Shown one piece after another: positions 38,608-48,354 of a DNA stretch of 64,000 nt (within the stretch, counting starts at the first letter, position 1; each line of letters starts with the position of its first letter). A program made the translations under genes and the position numbers. Source of the DNA: a virus. The notes beneath the pieces were generated by a model. It was not told where the DNA came from. It searched no databases and saw only the letters and a list, made by a program, of their open reading frames with translations. The stretch lies in IMG/VR virus record IMGVR_UViG_3300021180_000005, positions 1-64,000 of that record. The stretch is one strand, 5' to 3'.

Positions 38608-38616
38608 ATTATACCA
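38608..38616 (-). promoter_or_regulatory. extended -10 promoter
   Basis: TGTGG then TATAAT on the - strand, overlapping the stop codon of the large virion gene. No convincing -35, but the extended TG-N-TATAAT and shared TGTGNTAT context with promoters at 18479, 23048 and 62240 support it. It would drive the leader RNA and GIY-YIG gene. Confidence 0.6.
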
Positions 38617-41600
38617 CACCTGTGTTGCCACCGCCAGTACTATTCAAAGTGCTCCAAGCATCGGCCTTACCTGTAAGCAACATCTTGCTTACGTTGAAAG
38701 CGCTACCGACAGCATTGGTGCTTACTTCCACAAACATTCTGTTTCCCCTGACGTTGATAGGACGGAAATAATCGTCCGCCGCTGGGGTTACTAATGGTAT
38801 ACCTATAGGTACCGTGTATGGATACCGTGGGTTTATCGTATTAGGCAACATACGAACCATGGCGTTAGTCGGATTGTTCGCTGTACCTTTAGAGGATTGC
38901 ACACCTACGATATTGGTTTGGAATACAGAATATCTTTTAGCGTGAAAACCGAAAATAGGTAATGTAGCAGCCTTTGCTGCATTTACAAATCCATACGTCG
39001 TATATAGGCTGTTTATAGCTACTCCATCATCAGAATATTTCTGATCGTCCAATTGATAAATCTTAGAAGTACCAATACCATTGCAAATAAATAATGGAGT
39101 TGATTCTTCATCTGGACGCATAATAAATTCCATATAGGGAGTTGAAATGTTCCATATAGACCATTTGCGTTTCATATCCGGGGCTGCAAGAGTTCCGAAC
39201 ATGGTTGTATGAACGCCGGGAGAACCTATCATCTCTTCAAACGTTGCCATGCCTTGGTAGTTTAGCATTAGCATTACATTTGGTGTAGTCGGTGCTGGGT
39301 TGTAAGGAGCGTTGGGTAACCATAGGGTTGACTTGGTAGATACCCCCGTTACAGGATCAGTACCTGTAGGCAAAGGAATAGCAATGAACATACGCTTATT
39401 AACAATGTCATTGCGTAGTACAATCGTATTGCCTGCATTCCAATTTATGACTTCCCACAGATTCCATAACTCCTGCATAAGCTTGGTGGGTTGGCCTCCG
39501 TTAAATCCGAACACCCCCGCCCTGCATGCTGTGACCATCCATTCTTCTCCAACATCGTAAGAACTGATTCCTATGGTCCCTACTTTATTGGATACTTCGT
39601 GAAGTCCCCACCCACCCGGCTCAGAATTTGGGTTATCCTGCGTAGAGTACATACTGTTTGTCTTCAGTAGGTACAGAAGATCACGCATTACGAATGCCCC
39701 CATACACGGCTGTGCGTTCTCACTGGTAGTATCTATGATTCCTCCTGATGAGGACGCATCGATAGACTCTGGTTTTCCAATGTACGATCCATATACCTGT
39801 GATTTTAGGTATGGAGTAGATGTGTCAAATACCTCTATGCGATCAATTTCACAATCGCTACCAGACCCTAAATCTACTACCTGCACTGACAGTGTAAGAG
39901 TAGATGGCACCCCTCCGCTACTGGCAAAAGGAACTGTCAGTAGTTTACCAGTGAATACCTGAATGTTGGTGCTCATACTGGAAAGGGGAACAGTAAACGA
40001 TCCCCAAACTGGAAAGAACTGGCTATCGGGTGTACTGTTATTCTGGTTGTAATTGCTTAGTGTAATAGTAAGCGTCCCTACGGTCCCTCCTGAGGGCGCT
40101 CGCGCAGCCACTCGTACAGAGTACTGCGTGTTTATATCTATGATTGGTACTTTGTTAGTGTCTTTGTAAGCTGTTTGGAATATCAACCCAGCATTGTGAA
40201 TGGTAGACCCTGTAGTGTTGTTTATATACAGAGACTGACCCGTCACTGCGCTTGTTATTAGCGTAGCATCTGTGATGCCCTGTGCAGCTTGCCATCCAAG
40301 AGGTATTACATTACCACCTGTAGCGCTGGGTAAAAATCCCCCATCAAACGTCAGACCTCCACCAGATGTCCAATTATTTATCTTGTTCAACTGCAAACCG
40401 TAGAACATACGCCCTGCGTATGCCACGTCCCATGCTGAGCTTCCTAGCTCAATTAAATTGAACAGGTTATCTCCCTGTACATCTATTTCTCTTGAGTTGA
40501 GGAGCACGGCATCCGAGAACGTAAGCGTAGCAGTTGTACTTAGATTGTCATTGATCACTGTGGACTTGTACGTAACAGGAGAACCATTCTGTACTTGCAC
40601 CACTACGTCTTGTTCGATTACGTAGAAATTGGCTCCCGGTACTCCATTTTGTCCTGCCTCTGTTAGGGCAATTCCTCTTGCTACTACATTTGGTGGTCCG
40701 ATGGGTAAATTAGTTACCTGTATAGACGTTGCGTTCTCTGGTACCGTAAACACAACTGGGTATGAAGGCGTTGTTTCATAACCAGTCTTGGTTATGAAAA
40801 ATACTACACCTTGCCTAGTTCCTGCCCCAATTGCTGGTGCGTTAGGGTTAGAGGTAAAGAATAACCCAGTGGTTGCTGAAGACGGTCCCGCATTTCCATA
40901 TATTGGGTTTGTACCAGTGCCCAAAGTCAGAGTACCGGGGTCTATAGTAAAGTTTTTACCAAACGTTACACCTTGCCCGTTTTCTGACGCTAAAGGTATA
41001 GGTAGTCCAGAAGTGAACCCTGTAATGTCAAATGAACCCGCCCCTAATGAACCGGGTACGATGATGTTGGCGATTAGATTAAATGGGGATAGAGTGTAGC
41101 CTGCTCCGCTATTCGTGCAACCTGTGACCGATATTGTTTGTCCATTTACAGGGGCTACTCCACCTGAAGGTACAGAGTACGTGTAGGTGGCTACTCCTGA
41201 GTTAGACATTTGCGTGCTAGTGATTGTAACTGTAGCACTAGATAAAGCTTCTACAATGGTCCATGTACTGTTCCAGTTTGTAGGAGTCTCCCCAGTTATC
41301 CGCACAGATGTTCCTGCGGCTAACCCCGGTACAGAGTTTGTCATAGTAACTGTAGCTATGGTTTGCTGGTATGTACCCGAAGTTCCGTTTGGATAGGAAA
41401 GTCCAGTAACTCCCACGTTAACTACGAAGTAAAATCTTGCTGCCCCTGCAGTTCCAGACGGCTTTGCACTTCCTACAGAGGTGACTAAATACGTCTGATT
41501 AGAGAACTGTGGAAAATTTGCTATAGTTCCTAGATAAACGTATGTAGCTAACTGATGTGCGTTGAAATACGTAGTCAACGCAGTGTCTTCTGTCTGGGAA

Positions 41601-43682
41601 TAGTAAATTACAAAGTTTGAACCAGATGTATGTGTAGGTCCGGGTCCTGCACCCCAGAATGCTCCTGCTCCATCTCCTGAACCAGTAAAAGTATGCTGAG
41701 CTGGTTGGGTTATGGAGGATATAGGATAATTAAACTGCAACGTGCCCGTAGCCGCTGGGGATATAGCTGTTGTGCCTATATTCGCCTCAGGACTTGGTAG
41801 GTCCATTTCAAAAGTTGTAGGTGTAAGACCTGTACTAAGGACAGTACCTGAAAAATTTAAGAATGTAGGTGTTGCACCTGTTATGCTGTATACCTGATCT
41901 TGAGCTACTACTGGTCCTACGTTGTACGTGAACGTGACCACATTGTTGGTTATAGAGTAAGAAGTAATGGTAAGAGTGTTACTACTGCCTGACCCTGATG
42001 CTGCTGTAAAAGCGGGAGGTGCTCCGGGTCCTATTTGCGATAAAGGGCCAAACGTTACCCCGTCGTACACGCGTGGTCTCTCGGTGCCGATAGAAAGATC
42101 AGAGAACACGATGTGCTCTTTGTTATTCATCGTTACGCTTTTTGCAAAGGAACCCGGAAGAATACCAGTCAAAGCGATATACAAAACTCCGGGGTTGCTG
42201 GTAACGTTTTCCTCCCACAGTATTCCACTGGCGTCTAATGCCAAGGTGTAAGTCTGACCGTTGTTTTGAATGTACGATTTTACGTAGTTGAAATTTACCT
42301 TTGCTGGTGAAAGATACGCCAACACATCTAGGTCATTAACAAACACTGTACCTAGACCACTTGCAGTTACCTGTACTCCGAACTGTGCGTTGTTAACGTC
42401 AGAGAATAACCACGTAGAATTCCACAAATCTATTGCACTGCCTAGGCTATAGATGGTAGGTACTGTGGTTAACGCCTGTGTCTTTGGTGATCCTACAGGT
42501 AACCCGTTCTTCATCAACTGAAGGATTATTGAAGACGACCCGGTAGTGTATGCTTGAAAAGTAGAAGTAAACCCTGTTATACCTGAGGTTGCTGGAATAG
42601 AAAAGTTATAAAAAGTTGTCTGCAGGGCCTGTGTGCCTGAGGCTAAGGTGTAATACACCGTAACCTTGATGTTGTTTGCTGAAATTGTTGCTGACCCACT
42701 GGAAACTGTTCCTGCAATTACAAACCCAAGATGTGAGTTGTTAATGTTCCCTGCAGGGGTTAACGTAGTGCCCCATTGGTACGAAGATGACCCTGCCGTG
42801 TATGTAGCTTTTGTGGTTCCTACTGGAATGTTGACTGTGCTGATGGGATTAAAAGACACCGCATCATTTATCAAACTAATCTGCAGTGATCCCACTCCAA
42901 ACACTGAACAAAACGAATCCACTGTCACCTTTATACCGTTAACAGTGGCGTCTGCTGGTATAGATGCTGTGGCAAAGTGATCTATAACCAGATGACCTGA
43001 GCTTTGCGCAGTTAGGTTAACCGTAGTGTACGATGTGCCAGTGGCTACAATATTAGTAGGAGTATTCCATTGCTGTGGTCCGGGGGCATCTCCTTCGTTA
43101 GCGGTTCTGCTAGGAGTTGGCGATACGCTGTTAGGTGATCCAGATATTGCTGAGGCAAATCCCGTAATTCCAAGAATGTTGTTTGGACTTTGCCATGCAT
43201 TGCCTGTACCAGTAACCGTAGCTACAGTAGGGGCATTTGGTCCAGAAAATTCTCCTGTAGTAGACGCGGCAATTCCGACAAGAGGTGCGTACGTACCCGG
43301 AGCTAATGTTACGCCTGCAACGGTAAATGTCTTGCCTATGGCGTTTACTGATACTACCGTCACCGTTTGTCCGTTTAGAATTGATGTCTGTCCTGTGAAC
43401 CCACTGAGGACAAATTGTTCATTAACCGTTGGGTCAGTACCGATGTAGCTGAAAGTTGCCAACCCTGCACTGCCTACTACAATCTGAGTTATAGTTAAGG
43501 TCTTGGTGAAGACATACACCGAGGACAAACCTGCGCGGGTAAAACAACTTCCGGTTATGTAATCCACGTCCCAATTTCGTGGGCTTGCTCCCTCTGGTAA
43601 GTCTGATGGATTGGCTGCCGTAATAAGCCCTGCGAACGTGTCAAGAGACGCTGTTCCGAGCTGGTCAAAGATTGTGGCCCAC
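38609..43682 (-). CDS. giant virion protein (about 1690 residues), possible +1 frameshift start
   Basis: The main frame (from a GTG at 43567) continues upstream in frame through DQLGTASLDTFAGLITAANP and SDLPEGASPRNWDVDY, which look like a genuine N-terminus, but has no start codon before a stop. A ribosome site (CGGAGG) with GTG at 43682 lies in another frame that meets CTT-TGA-C after four codons; a +1 slip there joins the main frame. The body is Gly/Thr/Ser-rich beta repeats with an embedded receptor-like region and a C-terminus (DEESTPLFICNGIGTSKIYQ; NVRGNRMFVEVSTNAVG) like podoviral tail or neck hub proteins. Confidence 0.72.
43664..43682 (-). promoter_or_regulatory. candidate programmed +1 frameshift site
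   Basis: GTG GGC CAC AAT CTT TGA C on the - strand: the CUU-UGA-C heptamer is the same slippery stop used in bacterial release factor 2 genes. A +1 move at CTT enters the long virion frame at GAC. No close Shine-Dalgarno-like spur three bases upstream is seen, so efficiency is uncertain. Confidence 0.45.
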
Positions 43683-43696
43683 TGGGTTTTCCTCCG

Positions 43697-43724
43697 TTAT
43701 AAATATAGGCCGATTTTCACGGCC
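43697..43724 (-). terminator. weak terminator-like hairpin
   Basis: GGCCG/CGGCC stem (43708-43724) followed by TATATTTATAA on the - strand, between the 82-residue gene and the giant virion gene. Could reduce read-through. Confidence 0.45.
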
Positions 43725-43744
43725 ATTCCTGTTAAACAGGTGAA

Positions 43745-43993
43745 TTATGCCTGATTGGTATTTCCAACCTTCCAGCACTGTACTGGGCTTACAACTAGTG
43801 TGACGTTCTTCTGTTCTCCAACATTACCGGGTGTTTCCACGGTCAATGATACAAGATCAGCAGGGCCACCATTTCCGCCTGCGCTTATTGGTGTAATGCT
43901 AGACACAAGGCATCGGACCATTACGTAGTCTCCTACGACAAACGGCGATCCTTTGATGTCTCTTTCTTCAAGTGTTCCTTTAGTTGACGACAT
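43745..43993 (-). CDS. small virion-type beta protein
   Basis: Eighty-two residues: VVGDYVMVRCLVSSITPISA, a Gly-rich loop (GGNGGPAD) and VSLTVETPGNVGEQKNVTLV suggest a small beta barrel. Three bases after the ice-binding-like gene. Probable decoration or adaptor protein; resembles 17524-17895 in general style. Confidence 0.55.
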   Translation of the reverse strand: MSSTKGTLEERDIKGSPFVVGDYVMVRCLVSSITPISAGGNGGPADLVSLTVETPGNVGEQKNVTLVVSPVQCWKVGNTNQA

Positions 43994-43996
43994 GTA

Positions 43997-45061
43997 TTAT
44001 CCTCGCACCGATGTTCTATCTACCCAAACTTCAAACAACAATACATCAGCCAACACTGCTAAAGGTATGGTTTGATTAGCAATGAGTTCTACAGACACTC
44101 CTGTAGCATTGCTAAAAATTTGAAGTGTATCAGTAACTGGGCTGTAATGATAAGTATATGCTGAGCTAGCTCCGATAAGAATGTTGGTAGGTTCTTCTCC
44201 CCACACATCGCATTTAAGGAAGCCGTTTACATCCACAGTTCTAGCATCCAAGAATGGAAATAACCCCATTGGAATTCCTCCAGTGGTGTAACCTCCGGGG
44301 GTGATAGTTACTAAACCCCATGCTCTTATCACTTTTCCAGTTATGTCTGGGAAGCAAAGCTCTGTTAGGCCTGCCAAACCAATAGTAGAAGACACAGAAG
44401 ATGTACCAATAGGAGGTACAATAGCTCCCGCAGAAGGAGCAACAATAGCGTTGCTTAAAAGTGTAACTGCGCCATTACGTGCAAGGGCTCTGCCATTGAG
44501 AGCTGCTCCCGTTCCAAGAGATATAGAAGATAAAGCTACTATGTCTCCCACAACAACAGCGCTGGTTCCTATGGTTGCAGAACTGGTCACTTGCCATAGA
44601 ACGTTTTTAGCTTGCGCTCCGTTAGTTAGTAAAACAGTTGATCCTACTCCAAAAGTCAAAGAGGATGCTGCTTGGAAGATGAACTGAGCGTTTGGATTTC
44701 CTTGTCCATTCAGGGTGACCGTTTGTCCTACATTAAGCAAAATTGCTCCACCGCTGTAAAGTCCAGCTGTGAAGGTTTGCCCGTCTAGTGCCCCTACAAT
44801 AGGAGTAGCAGGAGTCAAACCAGCAAAGTACAGATACGCAGTAGTAAGGTCTGTTTGTGCCTGTGCGGCCACCGCGTCAGTGATGTGTTGCGTTGCCGGG
44901 GGAACTACTATTCCGGGAGGAAATCCAGTTACAGAAGTTCCGGGGGACAAGCCTAGGTTAGCCCCGCTGATTACAGTAGCACCAGAGTTTGTAACTGTGC
45001 TACCTGCAAGTACGGCGAAGTTATCTGCTGATCCCAATAATTGATCAATTGTTAAAGCCAT
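43997..45061 (-). CDS. DUF3494 ice-binding-like domain protein with virion domain
   Basis: A 354-residue protein. Residues 1-215 match DUF3494, the beta-helical ice-binding/adhesion domain: LGSADNFAVLAGSTVTNSGA, LGLSPGTSVTGFPPGIV, AVAAQAQTDLTTAYLYFAGL, LYSGGAILLNVGQTVTLNGQ, GNPNAQFIFQAASSLTFGVG and GRALARNGAVTLLSNAIVAP. Residues 230-354 (LTELCFPDITGKVIRAWGLV ... LDARTVDVNGFLKCDVWGEE) equal the whole next gene upstream, a duplicated virion domain. Likely displayed on the particle as an adhesin or surface-binding module. Confidence 0.82.
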   Translation of the reverse strand: MALTIDQLLGSADNFAVLAGSTVTNSGATVISGANLGLSPGTSVTGFPPGIVVPPATQHITDAVAAQAQTDLTTAYLYFAGLTPATPIVGALDGQTFTAGLYSGGAILLNVGQTVTLNGQGNPNAQFIFQAASSLTFGVGSTVLLTNGAQAKNVLWQVTSSATIGTSAVVVGDIVALSSISLGTGAALNGRALARNGAVTLLSNAIVAPSAGAIVPPIGTSSVSSTIGLAGLTELCFPDITGKVIRAWGLVTITPGGYTTGGIPMGLFPFLDARTVDVNGFLKCDVWGEEPTNILIGASSAYTYHYSPVTDTLQIFSNATGVSVELIANQTIPLAVLADVLLFEVWVDRTSVRG

Positions 45062-45086
45062 ATTTTTTCTCTTTTCTATTTTGGGA

Positions 45087-45464
45087 TTAGCCTAACACTG
45101 TGGTGCGGTTCCAAGTAGCAAAAAACAAATTTGTATCATTCAAAACTTGTGGTGGAATTGCTGCACCATTTGCCAACTCTACTCCGTTTAAAAGAATCTG
45201 TAGCACATCACCCACTGGACTGTAGTGGAATGTGTACCCACCAACTGATGCTGTTACAACATCTTCTCCGTATACTTCGCAGCGAAGAAACCCATTGAAG
45301 TCTACAGTGCGTGCGTCAGCAAACTGCAGAAGTCCCATAACAAGACCTCCAGTAACATAAGTACCTGCTGAGAAGTTAACTTGTCCCCACGCTTGGATGG
45401 TTTTTCCGGTAATGTCTGGAAATGTTAACTCTGAAAGGGTGATTGTTGAAATTAATGAACTCAT
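45087..45464 (-). CDS. virion protein paralogous to the ice-binding gene C-terminus
   Basis: A 125-residue protein: LSELTFPDITGKTIQAWGQV, FADARTVDFNGFLRCEVYGE and YTFHYSPVGDVLQILLNG correspond position by position to the C-terminal domain of 43997-45061. One copy acquired a DUF3494 domain at its N-terminus. Function unknown; probably a surface or fibre subunit. Confidence 0.7.
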   Translation of the reverse strand: MSSLISTITLSELTFPDITGKTIQAWGQVNFSAGTYVTGGLVMGLLQFADARTVDFNGFLRCEVYGEDVVTASVGGYTFHYSPVGDVLQILLNGVELANGAAIPPQVLNDTNLFFATWNRTTVLG

Positions 45465-45522
45465 TTTAGTTATCTTTCCCCGCCTTACCGATTTTTGTCG
45501 GGTTTATCGGATACGTCGTCGT

Positions 45523-45747
45523 TTAAAATTGCCTATGTTTTGGCAAAACTTGATTTGTTAAGGGTTTCCTAATTTGCAAAGCATTGAATTTTCTTCTAAC
45601 TATAAATTCATACACTTGTGGCTCTTTAGGTTTCTCTTGTTTAGCTCTTAATCTGCTCATTTCTGATCTGTGCTCTATTTCGGAGAGGTGGGCTTCTTCT
45701 TTAGCTGCAGCATTTGCTGCTTTCATTTGTTCTTCAGCGTCGCTCAC
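45523..45747 (-). CDS. small charged coiled-coil protein
   Basis: GTG start overlapping the upstream stop (GTGA), 74 residues, AAGGA upstream. Lys/Glu/Ala helix (EEQMKAANAAAKEEAHLSEI) then a basic region (RRKFNALQIRKPLTNQVLPK). Function unknown; ends the glycosyltransferase run. Confidence 0.5.
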   Translation of the reverse strand: MSDAEEQMKAANAAAKEEAHLSEIEHRSEMSRLRAKQEKPKEPQVYEFIVRRKFNALQIRKPLTNQVLPKHRQF

Positions 45748-46433
45748 TGGGTCTTTTCCTTAAATACTCTCTTCATCTCTGCAATGTTTTGTTCATCTGG
45801 AAGATTTCTGTATCCACACCACGGTATGTACATTACCCACGCAAAAGGACTATCCACGGGGTTTATCCATGGCTTGTCACGTTTAGGTGCTCGCAGACTT
45901 CTGACTTTAGGTGCAAAATCTTCCTGCTTACCTGTGTGGATTATGTATCTAGAATCATGGTGTAGAGCTATGCCTTCTTTGGACAAAATGCTGGTTACCC
46001 ATACTTCATCGTTGTTGTCTCTAGGTAGCTCGGCCTTAGCTACAATACTCATAGAACGTTTTGAAAGCCAGTAGCAAAACCCGTACGGTACGGGGTATGT
46101 CCTAATGTCATTTCTGTGACCTACAAAGTCATAACTTTGAAAGTTAGAGGACAACAACTTATGAGGAATAGTTACCACATCGTCATCTATCTTAAGGATA
46201 TAATCGTATTCCTTCCCCAACGCCCACCTTGTAATACCGCGTACTTTACTTGGTAATCCTGCGTAGGAATCGTCACAATTTACGAATACCTCATCGGAGT
46301 TTGGTTCACGCTCTGCTGGTCCAAGGAAAAACCTAACGTCTGCTCCTTGCACAAGAGGCAACCATGTATCACGTATACACTGCTGATACAATAAACGCGT
46401 ATGACAGTTAACAACGGCAAGTAACACTTTCAT
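45744..46433 (-). CDS. glycosyltransferase, GT31 (beta-1,3-galactosyltransferase)-like
   Basis: ATG at 46433 (TGATG with the upstream stop) gives 229 residues. VLLAVVNCHTRLLYQQCIRD then TWLP, DVRFFLGPAE, and YILKIDDDVVTIP with the DxD metal/nucleotide motif are the GT31 pattern. Would transfer a hexose from a nucleotide sugar. It resembles the N-terminal half of the fused enzyme at 52563-53969 (IRDTWLPLV versus MRDTWLPLV). Confidence 0.78.
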   Translation of the reverse strand: MKVLLAVVNCHTRLLYQQCIRDTWLPLVQGADVRFFLGPAEREPNSDEVFVNCDDSYAGLPSKVRGITRWALGKEYDYILKIDDDVVTIPHKLLSSNFQSYDFVGHRNDIRTYPVPYGFCYWLSKRSMSIVAKAELPRDNNDEVWVTSILSKEGIALHHDSRYIIHTGKQEDFAPKVRSLRAPKRDKPWINPVDSPFAWVMYIPWCGYRNLPDEQNIAEMKRVFKEKTQ

Positions 46434-47203
46434 CACGCTCTCCTGAGTCTTTGTGGTGCTCTTATCCCTCTTGCTACAGGTTGTGAAGCTATTTGTACTG
46501 TTACAGAATCCAAAGCCACATTAGAGGCAATTTGTGCCACTGTTTTTGTTCCCCATTTATTCTGAAACTTCTCTGCACCTGTACGGCAATCCACTCCCGG
46601 TCCTGTGCGTGCAAAGGTGCTTCCTGCATGTCTGTGCTCTACAGATACCTTAGAAGTAATAGCTAAGGTATAGCCTGCTAGTTGTACCCTGTGGCTATAA
46701 TCGTCATCGTCATAGCCATAACTTCCACCAAACACTGGGTCCATCCATCCCACCGCGTCTATGGTTTCCCTTTTTATGTACGTGCAGATAAGGGCTAGTC
46801 TTTGATGAGAATAGGTTATACCCTCTACCATTGGGTACATTTGCAAATTATTACCCGCTGATCCAAGTATACGAGGGGAAAGCATTCCAATCTTAGGGTC
46901 TGAGTATGCCACTTCTTGTAGCAGCTCCCACGTGTTGCTCTGTAGGAAACGTACGTCATCTCCGCAGTATAAAATATCACTGTCCGGTGCAGCTGCTTGC
47001 CACGCCTTATTTGCATTTCCGGGATTACTAAAAATTGGAGGACCTTGTAAACATGTCCACTTGTCCCCAGTTGGCATGGTAATCTCATTGCCATCTCGTA
47101 CGAATACTTTTGGAATATCTGGCAAGAACTTATCAGCGCTCTCCACAAATACGTTAAAGATATCTGGGAATTTTCCAAGTACTGCAATTGTTACTGGGCG
47201 CAT
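46433..47203 (-). CDS. GT2-like glycosyltransferase
   Basis: A 256-residue GT-A fold enzyme: TIAVLGKFPDIFNVF start, DILYCGDDVRFLQ (DD metal motif), GWMDPVFGGSYGYDDDDYSH (acceptor/metal region) and VSVEHRHAGST. Overlaps the aminotransferase end by 13 bases. Substrate cannot be inferred from sequence alone. Confidence 0.75.
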   Translation of the reverse strand: MRPVTIAVLGKFPDIFNVFVESADKFLPDIPKVFVRDGNEITMPTGDKWTCLQGPPIFSNPGNANKAWQAAAPDSDILYCGDDVRFLQSNTWELLQEVAYSDPKIGMLSPRILGSAGNNLQMYPMVEGITYSHQRLALICTYIKRETIDAVGWMDPVFGGSYGYDDDDYSHRVQLAGYTLAITSKVSVEHRHAGSTFARTGPGVDCRTGAEKFQNKWGTKTVAQIASNVALDSVTVQIASQPVARGIRAPQRLRRA

Positions 47204-48354
47204 AGTCCCTCCGCAACAACCTGAGCGATGAAGTGCATATCTGCTGGAGTAAGTCCTTGGTGAATTCCAATAAAAGCTCCTTGTTTCTCCAAACGACTAG
47301 CCACTGGGTACTGCTCTGCCATACCGGGGAACAGTTTTCTATAAACAGGCTGACTTAACAGAGGAAACATAAAGCGAGTCTCAATTCCCCTTTGCTCCAT
47401 ATATAGAAGCAAAGCATCTCTGTCCACTCCATCTTTACATACGAACGGCCACATCATAAAGCTGTGTTCATACCCATCAGGTATACTAGGTAGTTGTAGT
47501 TTATCCTCAAAGGGCTTCAATAAGACAGTTAAACGCGTGGCGTTTTCTCTACGCCGGGCTATGTTAGGTTCCCAACGTTCCAATTCAGACAGAGCAATTG
47601 CGGCTTCTATCTCCGTACAGCGATATGAGTATCCTACTCGGTCAAACTTATACCTACGCTCTATCATGTCCTTTGTAATGCTGTCATCGTCGTCTATGCT
47701 GGTGTAGATGCTGTCTCTTCCGTGTGCCATAAGGCTTCTGCACATTTCATCGTACTTTGAAGAATTGGTTGTTACCAGCCCTCCTACTCCACCTACAATA
47801 AGGTGAGCTACATAGGTAGAAAAGCAGGCCATGTCACCAAAGCTTCCTACGGATTTGCCGTTTATAGAAGAGAACATAGTCTCACATGAGTCTTCTATTA
47901 CGTCTAATCCATAGTAATTTGCAATGGACATAATCCTAGGCATGTTAGCTGGTAGGCCAAACAAATGCACAGGTATAATAGCTACGGTTTTACTAGTCAC
48001 TTTCTCCGCAATCTTATCTGGGTCCATGTTGAACGTAAGAGGATCAACGTCCACAAAAACCGGAGTAAGATTATTCTGCAGCACCACATTAGACGTAGCA
48101 ATAAAAGTGATCGCCGGAACAAGTACTTCGTCTCCGTCTTCATAACAATGGCGTTCCTTTAGTGCCGCCAATGCAATCTGCAGGGCAGAAGTACCGCTAT
48201 TGCAGAATACTCCGTGTTTACAGCCGTGCATCTTAGCAAAGTCATGTTCAAATTTAATTGTGTATTTACCTTTAGAAAGTCTATTTGAATCTAGACAGTC
48301 GTTAACATACTTTTTGCCTTGGTCGCTTATTAACAGGTAACCTAGTGTTATCAT
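47191..48354 (-). CDS. DegT/DnrJ-family enzyme, ColD-like (His for PLP lysine)
   Basis: A 387-residue PLP-fold sugar enzyme: GYLLISDQGKKYVNDCLDSN, FCNSGTSALQIALAAL, IPVHLFGLPANMPRI, DVIEDSCETMFSS and GSFGDMACFSTYVAHLIVGG. The residue that normally is the PLP Schiff-base lysine (S-x-x-x-x-K/H) is His, as in GDP-4-keto-6-deoxymannose 3-dehydratase (ColD). That enzyme makes a 3,6-dideoxy sugar on the path to GDP-colitose. With gmd and the epimerase/reductase next door it fits a GDP-mannose-derived deoxysugar pathway. The ribosome site is AGAGACTCAG. Confidence 0.82.
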   Translation of the reverse strand: MITLGYLLISDQGKKYVNDCLDSNRLSKGKYTIKFEHDFAKMHGCKHGVFCNSGTSALQIALAALKERHCYEDGDEVLVPAITFIATSNVVLQNNLTPVFVDVDPLTFNMDPDKIAEKVTSKTVAIIPVHLFGLPANMPRIMSIANYYGLDVIEDSCETMFSSINGKSVGSFGDMACFSTYVAHLIVGGVGGLVTTNSSKYDEMCRSLMAHGRDSIYTSIDDDDSITKDMIERRYKFDRVGYSYRCTEIEAAIALSELERWEPNIARRRENATRLTVLLKPFEDKLQLPSIPDGYEHSFMMWPFVCKDGVDRDALLLYMEQRGIETRFMFPLLSQPVYRKLFPGMAEQYPVASRLEKQGAFIGIHQGLTPADMHFIAQVVAEGLCAQ

